The notes under the pieces: generated by a model | What the model saw: only the letters and a program-made list of their open reading frames with translations | Databases searched by the model: none | What the model was told of the DNA's origin: nothing | DNA from: Lunularia cruciata | Lineage: Eukaryota; Streptophyta; Marchantiopsida; Lunulariales; Lunulariaceae | NCBI GenBank assembly: GCA_948567375.1 | Contig: OX419759.1 | Span: 59,486,593 to 59,550,592 of the forward strand | Direction: 5' to 3' | DNA: 64,000 nt | Position numbers and translations under genes: made by a program | Shown: positions 1 through 11,962 of the stretch, one piece after another | Layout of the letters: the number at the start of each line of letters is the position of its first letter | Numbering within the stretch: the stretch's first letter is position 1

Positions 1-2489
1 GTAATTTGGTCGACTTCCTATCCAATGCACTTCTAGAAACGTGTTGTGGATGTTGCTGCTGAGCGTGATAACAGGTGGTTTGCCCATGTGTTCCAAAATC
101 TTAGTCTCCAGGCCTGATTCACCTGTTGAAGAAGATGAGCAGTGTAACATTTAATAGCAACAAGTCCTTCTGGTACGGAGTTTATCCTGGAAGCTAATGG
201 CGAACATCGGAAGCGCATCACGTAACATGGATCAAGTCATTCTAGTCGACTAACAAATTATATCTGCCTGTTTATTTTATTGCGGTAAAATAAGATACTC
301 GGAACTTCAGCATTGGATTCAATGAGGCAAGATGCTATGGGCAGACCACTCAGATTTAAATGATTGCCAGCTTAAGTTCGTTGATTCATACTACTGGTAA
401 TACAATACCGTCCCCGCCCACGCAAAATTTGCAAATGATTCCGTCGTCATATTCTCGAGGTTACGAAGTCGGTGAATAACGGCAGGAAGCCCTTGAATTT
501 TTGAAGCTAGCGTGGAAAAATGTGTAAATACGCCACAATTCAATGTGAATGGGTGTGAATACCCCAACAAACCAGCGTCATTGGTACACAAACGGAACGA
601 TCACGAGCGAGTACTATATGATATGAATACATTACTTCCTGCTTCCAATAGGCAGAATCTGTTTAAGAGAAGTATATAGACTCTATTGGGGCTTAGCCCC
701 ATTGTACCTGTTTTGTCTCTCCCTTGTACGGCTTGATGCGGTCTTCCCATCCTTCTCTTTCTCTACGACAAGCTCACGAGAACGTACTAGACTACAAGAG
801 GGGACTGGAACTTCTCAACTTCAAGAGAATGAGATATGTAGATTGAATAACGCCAATGACTTGATTTACATCAATTTGCGGAACTTCTGTACGCCATTGC
901 TTAACATCACTGTGAATCTTACGGATAAGAAACGCTTCCCAAAACAAAACCTTGCAGCTTAGTAAAGTCCATCCTGATTATATGAATAAAATACATTTCT
1001 AATCATGATTGTCGGTTCAGCCCAGTCGATGAAAGTGTTAGCAACAGCAAAAGCTTTACATATTGAGTACAGGTCTGATAGATGCCGGGAACAACATACT
1101 TTCTGAACTGTCAAGTAAAACCGAGAGCACACGGCAAATACGGGCGGTATTGCCGTGTGCTACGTGAAGTTGCTTCTCATGCCTCACCTCCTCGTGTCTC
1201 ATTCTGCACCTCATCGTTAACGGAATGGGAATTTGCCTTCGTTTAAATTCGTGGAAAGTGTCTCACAGTACAAAGAGCCGTAAGTGTTACACTTGGATTG
1301 TATACGCACCTAATCTGCTCGAAGTCATCCTGACTCCAAGAGTTCCGTGCTGGACAACCTCACGAAGATGCATTGGATCTCAAAGAACTGAAAACCACAA
1401 GAGAAAAGAAGAAGGTGAGTTGAAACGGTATACCATAGTCACAATTCCCTGCAGATAAGTCTTTGAGAAAACTGATCAATGAATAGATGATAGCCAGTAC
1501 ATAGACCAGTATCATTAACCCACTTCACCAAGAATGGTGAATGTTTAATGAGTTCCTTCCCATTGGAATCTCTCGGACCTCCTTTCGTGGAAGTTCTTAA
1601 ACCTTTATCATAAGGAAAATGATGGTCAGAATTCAATCTGGTTTCGTTTACATCTCTTATTGTCCTTGTTTCTTGGAGGCACTTATGGACTTAACGTTAT
1701 TGTTCCAATCATTTTCTATGTAGTTCAAAATCAGATTGCTCGTCAACATATCTGCATTAGATGAAGTTGTGAGTTGTAATCAGATTTGCATGCATAGAAT
1801 AGATGGCTTAAATCGTTGACAGCTTGTTATCCAAATCTAAATATAAAGTGATTGTGTGGTTAATAGTTCACATCTTACAAAGTATCATTGGAACATTCTA
1901 CATAGGTTTAAAATGTTAATTCATGCTATGAAGGACTGACAACCTGTGTCCGTTCATACATTGGAAACTTAATAAACTTTGCAACGTCACCATTATTTTC
2001 TAATTTCCGTGTGGTATAGATAACAATATATTTTAGATATATTGGTTTATGTATAGATGAATTTGTAGGTTAATATATGTAGTCATTGACCTAGGGAATC
2101 TATTATATGGAATAAAAATCTAGTCAAGTACAGAGAACTGAAAGTAAATTAAATTGATTTACAATTACAATAGGTTTGGAAATCTAATGTTAGAGTTTAC
2201 ACTTTTACTTTAGGTGATAATTCTTTGTTGACTAGATAAATGAAGCAATTACTGAAATTTGATGCATATAATAGGGACCTTAGAACAATATTTTATTTTT
2301 CTAATAAAAATTGGATAAAAGGAAGAAAGAAAAAATTATTTAAAATATATATCTAACATATATGAGTTTCAAATCAAATATACTTACCTACAAGAAGAAA
2401 TTGAAAATCCTATTTTGTTTCTTCTAGATGATCAAGATGATGACTCCTTAAAAATGGAAACAAAAGAATAATTTGATATATAACATGCT
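1..2489. other. Unrecognised AT-rich DNA, no supported gene
   Basis: No frame here gives a recognisable domain, and open frames are under 90 codons and look like chance. The stretch becomes very AT-rich from about 1640. It holds one hairpin (1126-1161) and a stretch at 683-765 that resembles sequence near 57387-57545. It ends where family C sequence begins at about 2490, so it is probably the flank of the nested repeat stack. An old, unrecognised repeat or a non-coding gene end could be hidden here. Confidence 0.5.
1126..1161. repeat. Inverted repeat / hairpin
   Basis: The arm AGCACACGGCAAATAC at 1126-1141 pairs with GTATTGCCGTGTGCT at 1147-1161, leaving one bulged A and a 5-base loop. It is GC-rich inside AT-rich DNA. 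It could be a MITE remnant or a small structured transcript; nothing shows which. Confidence 0.6.
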
Positions 2490-2597
2490 TTTGACAACCC
2501 GTCAAGTATCACTTTTGTGGTAATCAGTAATTAAAGTTTGTTCCCACGGAGATACTGATAAAAAATGGTCAATATGAAATAAACAATAACAATTCAG
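2490..2597 (-). mobile_element. Family C unit C-1, first part (split by element A-1)
   Basis: This matches the terminal part of family C (TGTGACAACCCG..., seen complete at 9424 and 40920), with its first bases eroded. It stops in the middle of the C sequence at 2597, and the same C sequence resumes at 28682 after the A-1 element. The C open reading frame lies on the minus strand, so this end is the 3' terminus of the unit. Confidence 0.75.
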
Positions 2598-3050
2598 TTT
2601 TCATGCCATTTGTAGTGTCGCATCTAGATTGCTCGGACACTGGAATTATAGTGATAGTGGTTAGAGGTATTTTAGCAGTTACTTGTAAACTACTTTCCGA
2701 TGGTCAGATTTTGTGTTTGGCGTATTGACTTCATGGTGGTGCACACCGTCACTTTGCACCATTTGCATCGTTGGGTGTGCTGTCAACAAGACCGTTAGGG
2801 TTCCAGACCTAGCTCGAGCCCAGGGGTATACTTTCAAAGTGCAGCTCCAAAGAGCTCACTTCTTTGATGTTGAGCCTTTGAGTTCCTGGTTATGGTGGAC
2901 AGAGGCCAGCAAGCATCACTTGGATTCTCTTTGCTAGAGTGAGTGTAGCTTGATTGTAATCAGTGCCTAGTTGTTGGCAATTTATAGAGTGACAGATCAA
3001 GTACCAATCTAAGTTGAGTTGATTCAAGTGGTGTAAACAAACTGATTATA
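2598..3050 (+). repeat. A segment of the split direct repeat, 5' copy (element A-1)
   Basis: These ~450 bp match 28130-28576 and the equivalents in A-2 (42445-42894 and 51840-52295). The expected start TGTCACGCC is eroded to TTTCATGCC here. The segment runs straight into the leader (tatcagagaag) and lacks the 105-bp B segment that follows the 3' copy. In an ordinary element this would be called the 5' LTR. Confidence 0.8.
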
Positions 3051-4400
3051 TCAGAGAAGTGAGGTCAGGGAGAAATTGGGTGCAATAACTACGAGTGTTG
3101 GTGGTATCTCCAAGCTCGGTGTATCATTGGTAGCTCAATCAAAGTTCAGGTTTTCCCTAGTGTGCAAAAGCTCATTGATTGATGCAAATTTGGCAGTAAG
3201 GTAGGCGGTGTGTGGAAATGTTGGCCAATTTTGAGCAAAGAGAAGCAAATTTTGAGCAATGGTTGTGATTTTGAGCTCAAGAGGTGAAAGTAAGACCAAT
3301 TTATAGAAGTTGTGCTCAAAAAGTGAAATTGATGGTGGAGTTGTGAACCTATACTCATGATTTGGGATTTGGAGAAACTTGTTTTTTCAATTTTGCGCAA
3401 GTGAAGAGTTAGCAGAGGATTTGGTGGTCAACCAACATTAGGGTTTATGTCAAATTTTTGTTGGAGTTTATGTTAGATTTTGGCCAGATTTGGAGGAGTT
3501 TTTCTTGTTGGCCAAATTTGGAGGAGTTTTTCTTGTTGGCCAAATTTGGAGGAGTTTTGCCAGATTTGAAGAGGGTTCAAAGTGACAAGAAGAAAGGCCT
3601 CATTTGGCTGAATTTTGGCATTTCAAAGCTTCAAGGCATAGGGATGTGGGCTATGAGAGGCTACAAAGGGTTAGAAAGGCCAGCAAGCCAACTTGCTGGT
3701 GTGAAGCTAACCAGTTAAGAGTAGATCTTGGTCATTGTTTGGCAAAATTTGCCCATCTTGCTAGATTGTGCATAACAAGGTTTGACCCCTAGATCTCTAG
3801 TTCCTAGATTGGGGCCTTAGCCAACTGGTCCACCTTCACTTGTTGTGCTAGTGACTATTCCATTGTTATCTATACACTTGTAGCTTTGGCTAGGAGAGGC
3901 AGTTTGATCCCATTCTTGGTGATCTTGGTAGCTTAGGACGTAGATAGGAACTCATATTATGTCAAATGCCAAATGGTGTAGAGTCAGTTCCATGTTGCTT
4001 TATGAGATGGAGGGTTTTTGTTTAGATTTCTTGTGATTGGACCCCCTCCATTCTCTACTTCTTGTTTGTGCACTACATTTGTGTGAGGTGCCCTAAATTT
4101 AGAGCATTGGTGCTCTCGGTGGTGAGGCTAGAGTGATGACCAGTAAGACTACCTTTTTTTCTCTCCGGTGATGTAGGAAGTGATGACTTGCAGATTGTGA
4201 GAGTGCGTGATGTGATGGCAGGTTACAAAATACACTTTCTCCTAGTGTAGTTGCCTTAGTTAGAGTTACATTAGTGGGTAATGTTCCATTGGTATTGGCA
4301 CTTGGTGGTGCTCAGTTGGTGTTGGTACTTGGTGATGTTCAGTTGGTGGTGTTGGTTCTTGGTAGAGTAGTTGCGGTTGCAATTGCAATTAGCAATTGGT
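3051..4400 (+). other. Untranslated leader of A-1 with a minisatellite
   Basis: No coding frame is conserved with A-2 here. A roughly 30-bp unit (core ccaaatttggaggagttttt) is repeated about three times at 3479-3566. The matching place in A-2 holds a similar array with a shorter unit. Leaders over 1 kb are common in plant gypsy elements. Confidence 0.6.
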
Positions 4401-6560
4401 GGTTACTTTGTCACGACGGAGTTCTTTGGGGATTCCAAAGGAGATAGCCCTATAGTACACAATGGGTTTACTTGGAGTGGTGCTCGGTATCAGCCTATAT
4501 CTTAGGTCCTAGTAAGGGAGGAGATTGACTCTAAGTTGGAGTTTGACACAAGAGCTGATTCAGTTGAGAGTGCACTTGGTGTGTTCACACTGTTGTTGTG
4601 CGACATGGACAAGATTTATGGGGCCTCCAAAGGACCTAAATGTTACTTTGGTACAATGGGTACCATTGAGTTGGATGAATTTGTCCAGGAGTTTGATAGC
4701 TGGTGTGATTTGCAATAGATGCGGAACCCAAGTTTTTTTACACCCTTCATGGCATGGAAGGGCTTGTTTCATTATTTGGAGAGTCTATTGATAGAAAACT
4801 ACCATTAGTTCAAGAGAGCTGACTTGGAGGAGATTGAGCTATGGAGACAGTATTGGTCTCCAAACTATGTCTCTATTACTTCATGCTCAATTTCTAGGGG
4901 TAGATCAGCTGTACCCACGAGTTCTAGCTCGAGTAGCTTTGGTGGAGCTAGTGGAGATGCACTAGTTGGAGATAGTGCTACTACGAGTGGAGGTACCGCT
5001 ACAGGAGGTGGTGTAGTACCGGGGTTTAATCCCATGATGGAGTTCTTCTAATGTTTGAGGCAAAACTACCAAGGAGTGCGGTTTGACAAGTTGAGGAGCT
5101 TGCAAGAGTTCTAGTGGAAGGATGGAGAGCCTACATGAGGCATACACTCACATGAGATGGTTGATCAATTTCACTCAGTGAGTTATTGAGGCTCAAGCAG
5201 TCTAATTTTGGTATGGGATAATGGATAAGGAGTTGTGACGTAGAGTTCATGATGCTATGTTGTTACATGCTACTTTTCCTACTTTGGTGTTGGTCTTTGG
5301 TTTGGCTAAGCATATTGAGCTCAACATGGTGGAGGCAAGAGTGGTGACATTTGGATTTGGTAGGGAGACCCCATCCACAATTATGTGACTTCTTCTAGAG
5401 TGCACCAAGCCCATTTGGTTTTTGAGGACAGGGTGGACAACCACCAAATCCTATGGAGCGAGTGGAGGGGCTAGTGGAGCTAGACCCTTACCTTCATTTT
5501 TGGGTCAGTAGGAACCAATGAGTGGTGGTGTTGCTTGTTGGACTTGTGGTGGACCTCACCATAAGAGAGAGTGTACTTAGGGCAATGGACTTGATACCTT
5601 TGGTGCATCATAGCCAACACAGAGATAGTGTGAGCATTGTCACAAATATGATCACTCTATTGACCAGTGCTTTGACCTACACTCAGAGTTACAGCCGAAG
5701 TAGTAGGGTTGCTATGGCAAGTAGTAGAGGAGCTCTAGTTTATGGAGGACAAGGTGGTAGAGGTGGTGGTAGAGGATCTATACCTAGTAGGGGTGTAGTA
5801 CCTACCCTTACTTATGATATAGCTATGGCTACTTGGATTGAGCAATTGGAGCAAAGATTAGCTAGTATGGTCATTGCTTAGAGGAGATCAGATTTGGGTG
5901 TTGAGGCTTCCACCTCATATGTTGGTGATAGAGATGCTTTGGACTTCATGTGCAAAGCAACACAAGTGGATGCATCTGCAATAGTGACTAGGAGTGCAGT
6001 ATGTGCTCCAGAGCCTAGAGGAGCATAAGTGGAGTTGGACCAACAAAGAGGAGAGGTTGAAAGATAGGTCAAACTTCCCCAGTCTTTCATGCTCTCTAAG
6101 GCCCTACAAACATAATCTATGGCTCTTAGATGTCATAGTGTAGATGTGGTAGGTGGTGATGGGATGCATGATGGACTGCCTACTAGTCAACCACCTGCTA
6201 CTACACAAATTGAGTCTAGCACGATGTTGGGGGCGGCTTAGTTGATAATGCACTATTCTTTATTTTTAGCTAGTGACATGTGTACATTGGGAGTTGACCC
6301 AACTCCAGTGTTCAGATTGGCTGCCATGCTTTGTGAGAGTAGAGATGATGTGGTGCTTACTACTAGAGCAGAGGTGGTTGATAGTGGAGTTGACTTTATT
6401 GAGGAGCATGGGATTTGCTCAGCGACCAGTGATTTATGGCAAGCAACAAAGGCTAAATTAGAGAAGTTGCCAACTAGACCAGCCTTTGAGAGAGCACGAT
6501 TCACACCTGGTGTTTTCCTATTAGATAACCAGAGGGGGATTTCCATTTAGTGGGACCTAT
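4400..6560 (+). pseudogene. gag: gag of element A-1 (degenerate)
   Basis: This is collinear with the gag of A-2 (44174-46400) but broken by many stops. The zinc-knuckle region at about 5535-5680 keeps Cys-Trp-Thr-Cys and a downstream His/Cys set. Gag would form the particle and bind the RNA. Many CAG codons of A-2 are CAA or TAG here, which suggests C-to-T loss on both strands. Confidence 0.7.
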
Positions 6561-6900
6561 AAGGAAGGTCAATACACCATAGATAGTCTTATTAGACTCT
6601 GGTGCGCAACCTCTTATGTTGGGGAAGGTTGTAGTTATCGATCTAGGGTTATGGAAGACCCATGTAGAGAGGTGTCTATTTCAGAATCTAGACATCTCTA
6701 GGAGGTGGTTCAACACATTACATCACATATGGAGAGCTAGTTGTTCAGATTCAGCCTAGTCATCCGATTGATAGCTCGGTGGTGAGAGCTGAGGCTATTG
6801 CGACAATAGTTGAGTCATATGATGTGCTAGTCAGTGGAGTAGTGCTATACCCCATGGGTTTTAGTATTGACTATTAGGAAGAGACAACCTCCTATAGACT
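6560..6900 (+). pseudogene. Aspartic protease of element A-1 (degenerate)
   Basis: The catalytic triplet Asp-Ser-Gly is legible at about 6595-6603, in a leucine-rich strand as in retroviral-type proteases. The second strand (Asp-Val-Leu-...-Gly-Gly) is near 6820. Frameshifts lie in between. It would cleave the Gag-Pol polyprotein in the particle. Confidence 0.65.
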
Positions 6901-7099
6901 AGGTTGGCACTTAGGTGAGGGACGAATATATTGCCTACCAATATGCTTTAGTAGTGGCAGTCTTGGCTCTCTACAGTCCAAGACCATGGCAACATAAGTT
7001 TCAACTTTTAGTGGTGCAATCACTTGGCTTGGTGACTTATTGGAGGTGAACACCCATGCAAAGGATACTCTAGTACCATAGGAGATCACTCAGATTTGG

Positions 7100-8320
7100 A
7101 GTACAAGTGGGATTGTTCCATCTACCTTGGATGTCCCATTGTGGAGTTTAGAGGAGGCATTGCAGCAACATGCAGATCAGTTGGTGTAGTAGGCTTGGAG
7201 TGGAGCCTTTTGTACCACCAAGAGATGAGTGTGAGGATGAGCCTCCAGAGTCGATTACCTTCAAACCTCTAGATACCACACTCATTGCTTGGTAGTATCC
7301 AGTAGAAAGAGTATGTCTATTGGAGTTGTTTGGTGGGATTAGCACCAAACTAGTTGCGGTCCTACACGCGGGTATACAAGTACAAAGGTACTTGTATGTG
7401 GAGAGAGATGAGATTGCTAGGCAAGTCTCTCCATATAATGTGGCACACTTGGCTTATTAGTATCCTGAGTTATTACCAATGTCAATAGTTAGGTTACCAA
7501 AAAGCCTTGCCAATAGACATTTCCTTACTGGGGGAGCATGATCTGGAAAGACATGGGCCTATTTATTTGGTGATTTTAGGGATGGCCATGTTTGGGACAT
7601 ACACATGCTGGCCGGGGTTTAGGTCTTTAGAATCCCCATTTTGGTGTGTTTTGGGAGATGTTACGGATACTACAACATCTCCAAGTTCATCAGTCTATTT
7701 CTCTAGCTTACATTTTGGAGAATGTTCCTTTTATTGGTGATTCTTGCACCCAGGTGGTGGCAAGTACACATAAAGTCCATTCTTGGATGAGACTTGCTAT
7801 TTTGTTAGATGCAGCTAGAGTGGGATCATAGGCTCATTGTCTTTGTCTTTGGTGGACAAACTTCTTACATAAGGAAGTTCTATAATGCACTTATGATGGG
7901 ATTCAACGACTAGACCACATCATTGTTGATGACATCTTGGATGTTAGATGTTAGTCTCAAACGGTGGTAGTGGCTGATAGGTCACCTATGGTAGTGATGA
8001 ACCTAGTTGGACAGCCTAGAGCCACTTTTCCCACACTTATGAGTTTCCCATGCTCTCATGCTTTTCAAGACGGAGGTCTTGGACTGGTTTGGGACTCATA
8101 GCCATAGCAGTTGGTGGAACCCAATGCCAATGAGAGAGAGCAGGCAATGGGTTTTTGCATTGCTATTACCGCTGTTCTAGCAGTGTAAGAAGCATCTAGG
8201 TGTTAGGTGTTAGGTTAGGCTATGGACTTGAACCGTTTGACTTGGATTGTGAGCCTTTGCTTGGCAAAGCAGCGTAGGCTGCGCTTGATGGGCACCACTA
8301 CTTGGATAATTGTGAGCCCT
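7100..8320 (+). pseudogene. C5-cytosine DNA methyltransferase domain of element A-1 (degenerate)
   Basis: Motif I (Leu-Phe-Gly-Gly-Ile then Ala-Val-Leu-His-Ala-Gly) is at about 7325-7370 and motif II (Val-Glu-Arg-Asp-Glu) follows near 7400. Motif IV at about 7580-7600 reads Pro-Cys-Leu instead of Pro-Cys-Gln. Motif VI (Glu-Asn-Val-Pro) is at about 7717-7730, motif VIII (Arg/Cys-Leu-Arg/Cys-Leu-Trp-Trp-Thr) at about 7832-7860 and motifs IX-X (Gly-Phe... and Leu-Gly-Gln) at about 8140-8240. Frameshifts and stops make it dead. The motif order matches A-2, so the domain was in the common ancestor of the two copies. Confidence 0.75.
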
Positions 8321-8639
8321 GTGCCTATCAAGAAAATTTAGGCACATGCTAGGAGTGATGGACCAAGTGGACACGATATTCTTGGGACACAACCAGTAGC
8401 TACTAGGGAGAGTGGTCTACTTGGAGTCCATCTAGGTGAGCTTGGGCTACTTGGATTACATCCTTGGTCTACTTGGGATGCTATTAGAGGACGTGTGGAG
8501 CTTGCAGCTAGAGTGGATGGAGTTTTTCACATAGAGGTTGGGACTTCTAGTGGTTGGGAGCATGACACTATTACTCCTAAGGGTCCAGTGTAGCAGCTAG
8601 TTAGTACGTCTTCCACTCCTATGATAGTTATAGAGGATA

Positions 8640-9423
8640 TTTGGGAGCTAGATCTTGGACCCAAGCTTACAAGAGAGGAAAGATAAAGAGTTTGGAGGTT
8701 CTTGAGGAGCTACACAAGTTATTTTTCCTTCAATATGAAGGATTTGGGTGCTCTAAAAAGACTTGGTGTTCAGATTGAACTGACTAGCAATACATGAATT
8801 TTTTGACATCCTTATTGATATAGTGAGATGTAGAGGACATTGATTCAGAGTTGGAGTAGAGACCTTTTTGAGGCTAGTTTGGTAGAGATTTCACATGGAG
8901 AGTATGCATTACCAATAGTGATGCCAACCAAGAAGGATATGCATGGCAACTACACAAATAGGTGGATGTATGGAGATTACCATCCTATCAACCTATAGAA
9001 TTAGAGCTGATTGGTATGCCATGCCTACATCGGAGGATATCTTTGATGTGATTGGGCATGCAAAGGTCTTCAGTACTTTGGATCTTCAAGCAAGATATCA
9101 TTAGTTGCCGATCAAGGAGGAGGATAAGTACAAGACAACATTTTAGGCTATTGATCCTCATGGCAAGGATGTATTATATCAATGGAGGTTCTTACTATTT
9201 GGGTTAAAGAACACTCCTACCAAGTTCCAAAGGGTCCTAGACAGGATCCTAGCTGGATTGGATTTTGCTCAATGCTATATTGATGACATTTTGGTCTATA
9301 GCACAACTATGGAGGAGCATGAGATATAGTTGTTGGAGGTGTTTGAGAGCTTGAGATCTCACGGACTCAAATTACATCTTGGGAAGTGAAGGTTCTTCCA
9401 CAAGCAAGTTGAGTATTTGGGTC
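8640..9423 (+). pseudogene. pol: Reverse transcriptase of A-1, N-terminal part
   Basis: This is collinear with RT of A-2. The active site Tyr-Ile-Asp-Asp is intact at about 9281-9292 and the Phe-Gly-Leu-Lys-Asn-(Ala/Thr)-Pro block is near 9200. The gene is cut at 9423 by insertion of C-2 and resumes at 17728 after a perfect duplication of gggtc (9419-9423 and 17728-17732). Confidence 0.8.
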
Positions 9424-9564
9424 TGTCACAACCCGGCAAATATTACTTTTGCGGTAATCAGGTAAGTAAAGTTTGTTCCCGTAGAGATATTGGTCAGAAT
9501 TGGTCAAATACAAAGTAAACAGTAACAATGTAGTTCTTCTTTAATCTCTTAGGTAGAAACCACA

Positions 9565-10314
9565 TGTAATACCAAGAGCTACCCATAGGACCTAGATGTG
9601 AAATTTAGTTTGGTAACATTTGGAATGATGTTATACATGATGGTCAAAATAGATCAGATAGAAGTATCACCAAAAGGGTACTTCTACTAATAGGGCAAAA
9701 ACCAAAATAGATTTGAAAACCTTAGAACCAATAGCTAGACATATGATCTGAAGGTGAGAATTGGGTTGGTAACATTTGCAAGGATGTTACACAAGATGGA
9801 CTGAATAGATCAGAAAGAGGTATCATCAAAAGTGGACTTCTACTAATAGAGTTGGAACCGAAATATGCCTAAAATCTTTGAAGGCAATTTCGGAGGCCTA
9901 AACGGATGAATTAGGCCTCAAAAATGTGCCAATCCCCCCCAACAAAGGGAAGGCTAGCCTTTCCTAACCTTGCTTTGTCTCATCAAGAGCTTTCCAATGG
10001 TACCTTACCCACGTGATTTTGAGATTCCTACAAGAAGATTCCCTAAAAGATTCCCTTTGGTCAAAGCTTGTTTGACCAACCAGATAGGACCAGGACCGAC
10101 ATGTCACCCATCCAAGTAAGTAATCCAAGGGTGGATCTTGTTGACATGTCACCTATCTATGTACCTAATCCTATGGTGGAGCTTCATTGGAGGAGATCCG
10201 CTTTACCTATATAATAAAGAAAAGGTGCTCCTTTGGGGCATCGGAGTTTGAGTGTGAAAGAGTGTGTTCTCAGGGTGTGTTTCTCTTCAGGTCTCCTATC
10301 CTCGGAGTATTACA
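9565..10314 (+). mobile_element. Solo LTR, family D (D-1)
   Basis: A 750-bp block starts TGTAATACC and ends GGAGTATTACA, an inverted terminal pair. It is flanked by a perfect 5-bp duplication ccaca (9560-9564 and 10315-10319) inside C-2. A TATA-like tatataataaag at about 10207 shows the transcription direction as plus. No internal region exists, so this is a solo LTR left by LTR-LTR recombination. A second copy lies at 30389-31135. Confidence 0.88.
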
Positions 10315-10969
10315 CCACACCCAGAAGAGAGTAACAAGCACTGACTCGCAGTCTTATCACAAATTAACACTTCTTAATCACAACTCCTTCAATTCTTTCC
10401 AAACAATCTTGATTGTGATGATTCAGGCTCTCCCAAAAATGGCACTTCACTGCAAAACGACTTCACCTCAGAATTGTGTTCCACCCTTCCACTGACGGCA
10501 CAACTTCCTCGATCAAAATTGCTTCACATCAACTTTGCGCTGCATTCACAAATGCAGAATACTACAAACACTACAATTCCTCTCAGATCTGTCAAGGCAT
10601 TGCTTTGATTGCACTTCACTTAGGATCAAACACACAGAGTAAAGATCAAGGCTATAGAATCCAACATCCAACAAGCACAGTGATTTGCACTTTGAAATTC
10701 TCCACACACTCACAAACACAAACACAATGTTGATACTTGGAATCAAGCTCAAACGACAAGCACTGCTTCACAACACTTTGCTTTATCTATTCTCAGAAAT
10801 TATGAGCACTGAAAAACATAAGATTGCAAATGCCACTCTTAAATAGTGAAGCAAACAACAATTCTAACAACTATACCATTCTACAACAACTCTTCTAACC
10901 TACAGATCCAAAATGACAATGCACCTCTTCATATCTACCTCTTCAAATCTCAAATCTATTATTAATCCA

Positions 10970-11551
10970 ATCTGATGTCTACTTCTTCCTTGGCTTTCAA
11001 ACCCAATCCCAAAGTAATTTCACTCACTATTACTCTATCTTTGGGTTTTACAACTACTAATTCTTCTACCAATTCTAACATATCTCTTTCCTGATCTGCA
11101 ATTCTACTAGTGGGTAACTCTTCTAAACATTCATCTCCCGATCCACTCTTCTTGAACTTCTCCGATAGTAACTCCAAAGACAACTACACTCCTATGTTAT
11201 CTACGTCGGGTTTTGCTCTTACATCCTTCATAAGTTTATCTATCTCTAATTTCACTAAGTCTGATCTAATCGTGATATTGTCTTCTACTTCCATATCTTT
11301 CTATCTACACGGGTTCTTAGATTGATGAGTAAGGCATTCAAATCTTTATCCTTTGCATTTCTCCTCCTTGTCTCCTGCACCAACAACTTCAACTCATGCA
11401 GTCTCATTTCTTCAATTTGCACGTTGGCTTTTGTACTCAACATTGCATTCATCTTGACCACAATCTCCTTTAATGGCTCCAATCTCATTTTCCTCTCTCA
11501 TTCTTGATCTGCAAGCCAATCTACTTTGTACATTGCCAATTCCACCTCAAA
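10970..11551 (-). pseudogene. 3' part of the family C ORF in C-2
   Basis: The minus-strand translation ends in a Gly-Leu-Gly-Leu-Lys-Ala-Lys-Glu-Glu-Val-Asp-Ile tail, the same as C-3 at 14480-14530. It is rich in Glu, Lys and Leu with heptad spacing, typical of a coiled coil. It is cut at 11551 by C-3 and its upstream part lies at 15335-17365. I do not recognise the family. Confidence 0.55.
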
Positions 11552-11928
11552 CTCGGTGTGGTACCCACATTTTTTGTTTTTTTCAAAACGAAGAAGAAAA
11601 AGTGTATAGAGAAGTTGGATTGTATCTGTATGGCCAAAGAAGGCAAAGAAAAGAGTTTTGGGATGAAACTTGAGGTCAAGTGGCTTTGGGTCATAAGGTG
11701 AAGTACTCGGATTTGCCATGTCAACATACAACCCAAAGTAAGGAGTCTTTGTATTGGGAGGAGCTCAACCCAAGGCGAAGACAATGTAACAACCTTTCTT
11801 TGGGGCAAGAAATTCAAGAAGGGACCGTTCAAAACCGGCGGCCCATATGCATGAATTACAATTGACAAGCGCATGCAAGAGGTGTGATTTCTCGGTAGAA
11901 ACTGAAATTGAAGAAAGACAAAGAAGGC

Positions 11929-11945
11929 GCGACTCTATAAAAATT
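11929..11945 (+). promoter_or_regulatory. TATA box of C-3
   Basis: The sequence ctataaaaattggg lies about 30 bp upstream of the first ATG (11963), and the same TATA sits in C-2 on the minus strand near 17345. It is the only strong TATA in the unit, so transcription probably starts just before the ORF. Confidence 0.55.
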
Positions 11946-11962
11946 GGGCTAACGACGAAGCA

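Noticed and set aside
702-962. 86-codon frame as a small gene
   Set aside because: It has no motif, and part of it overlaps the stretch shared with 57387-57545. Chance is more likely.
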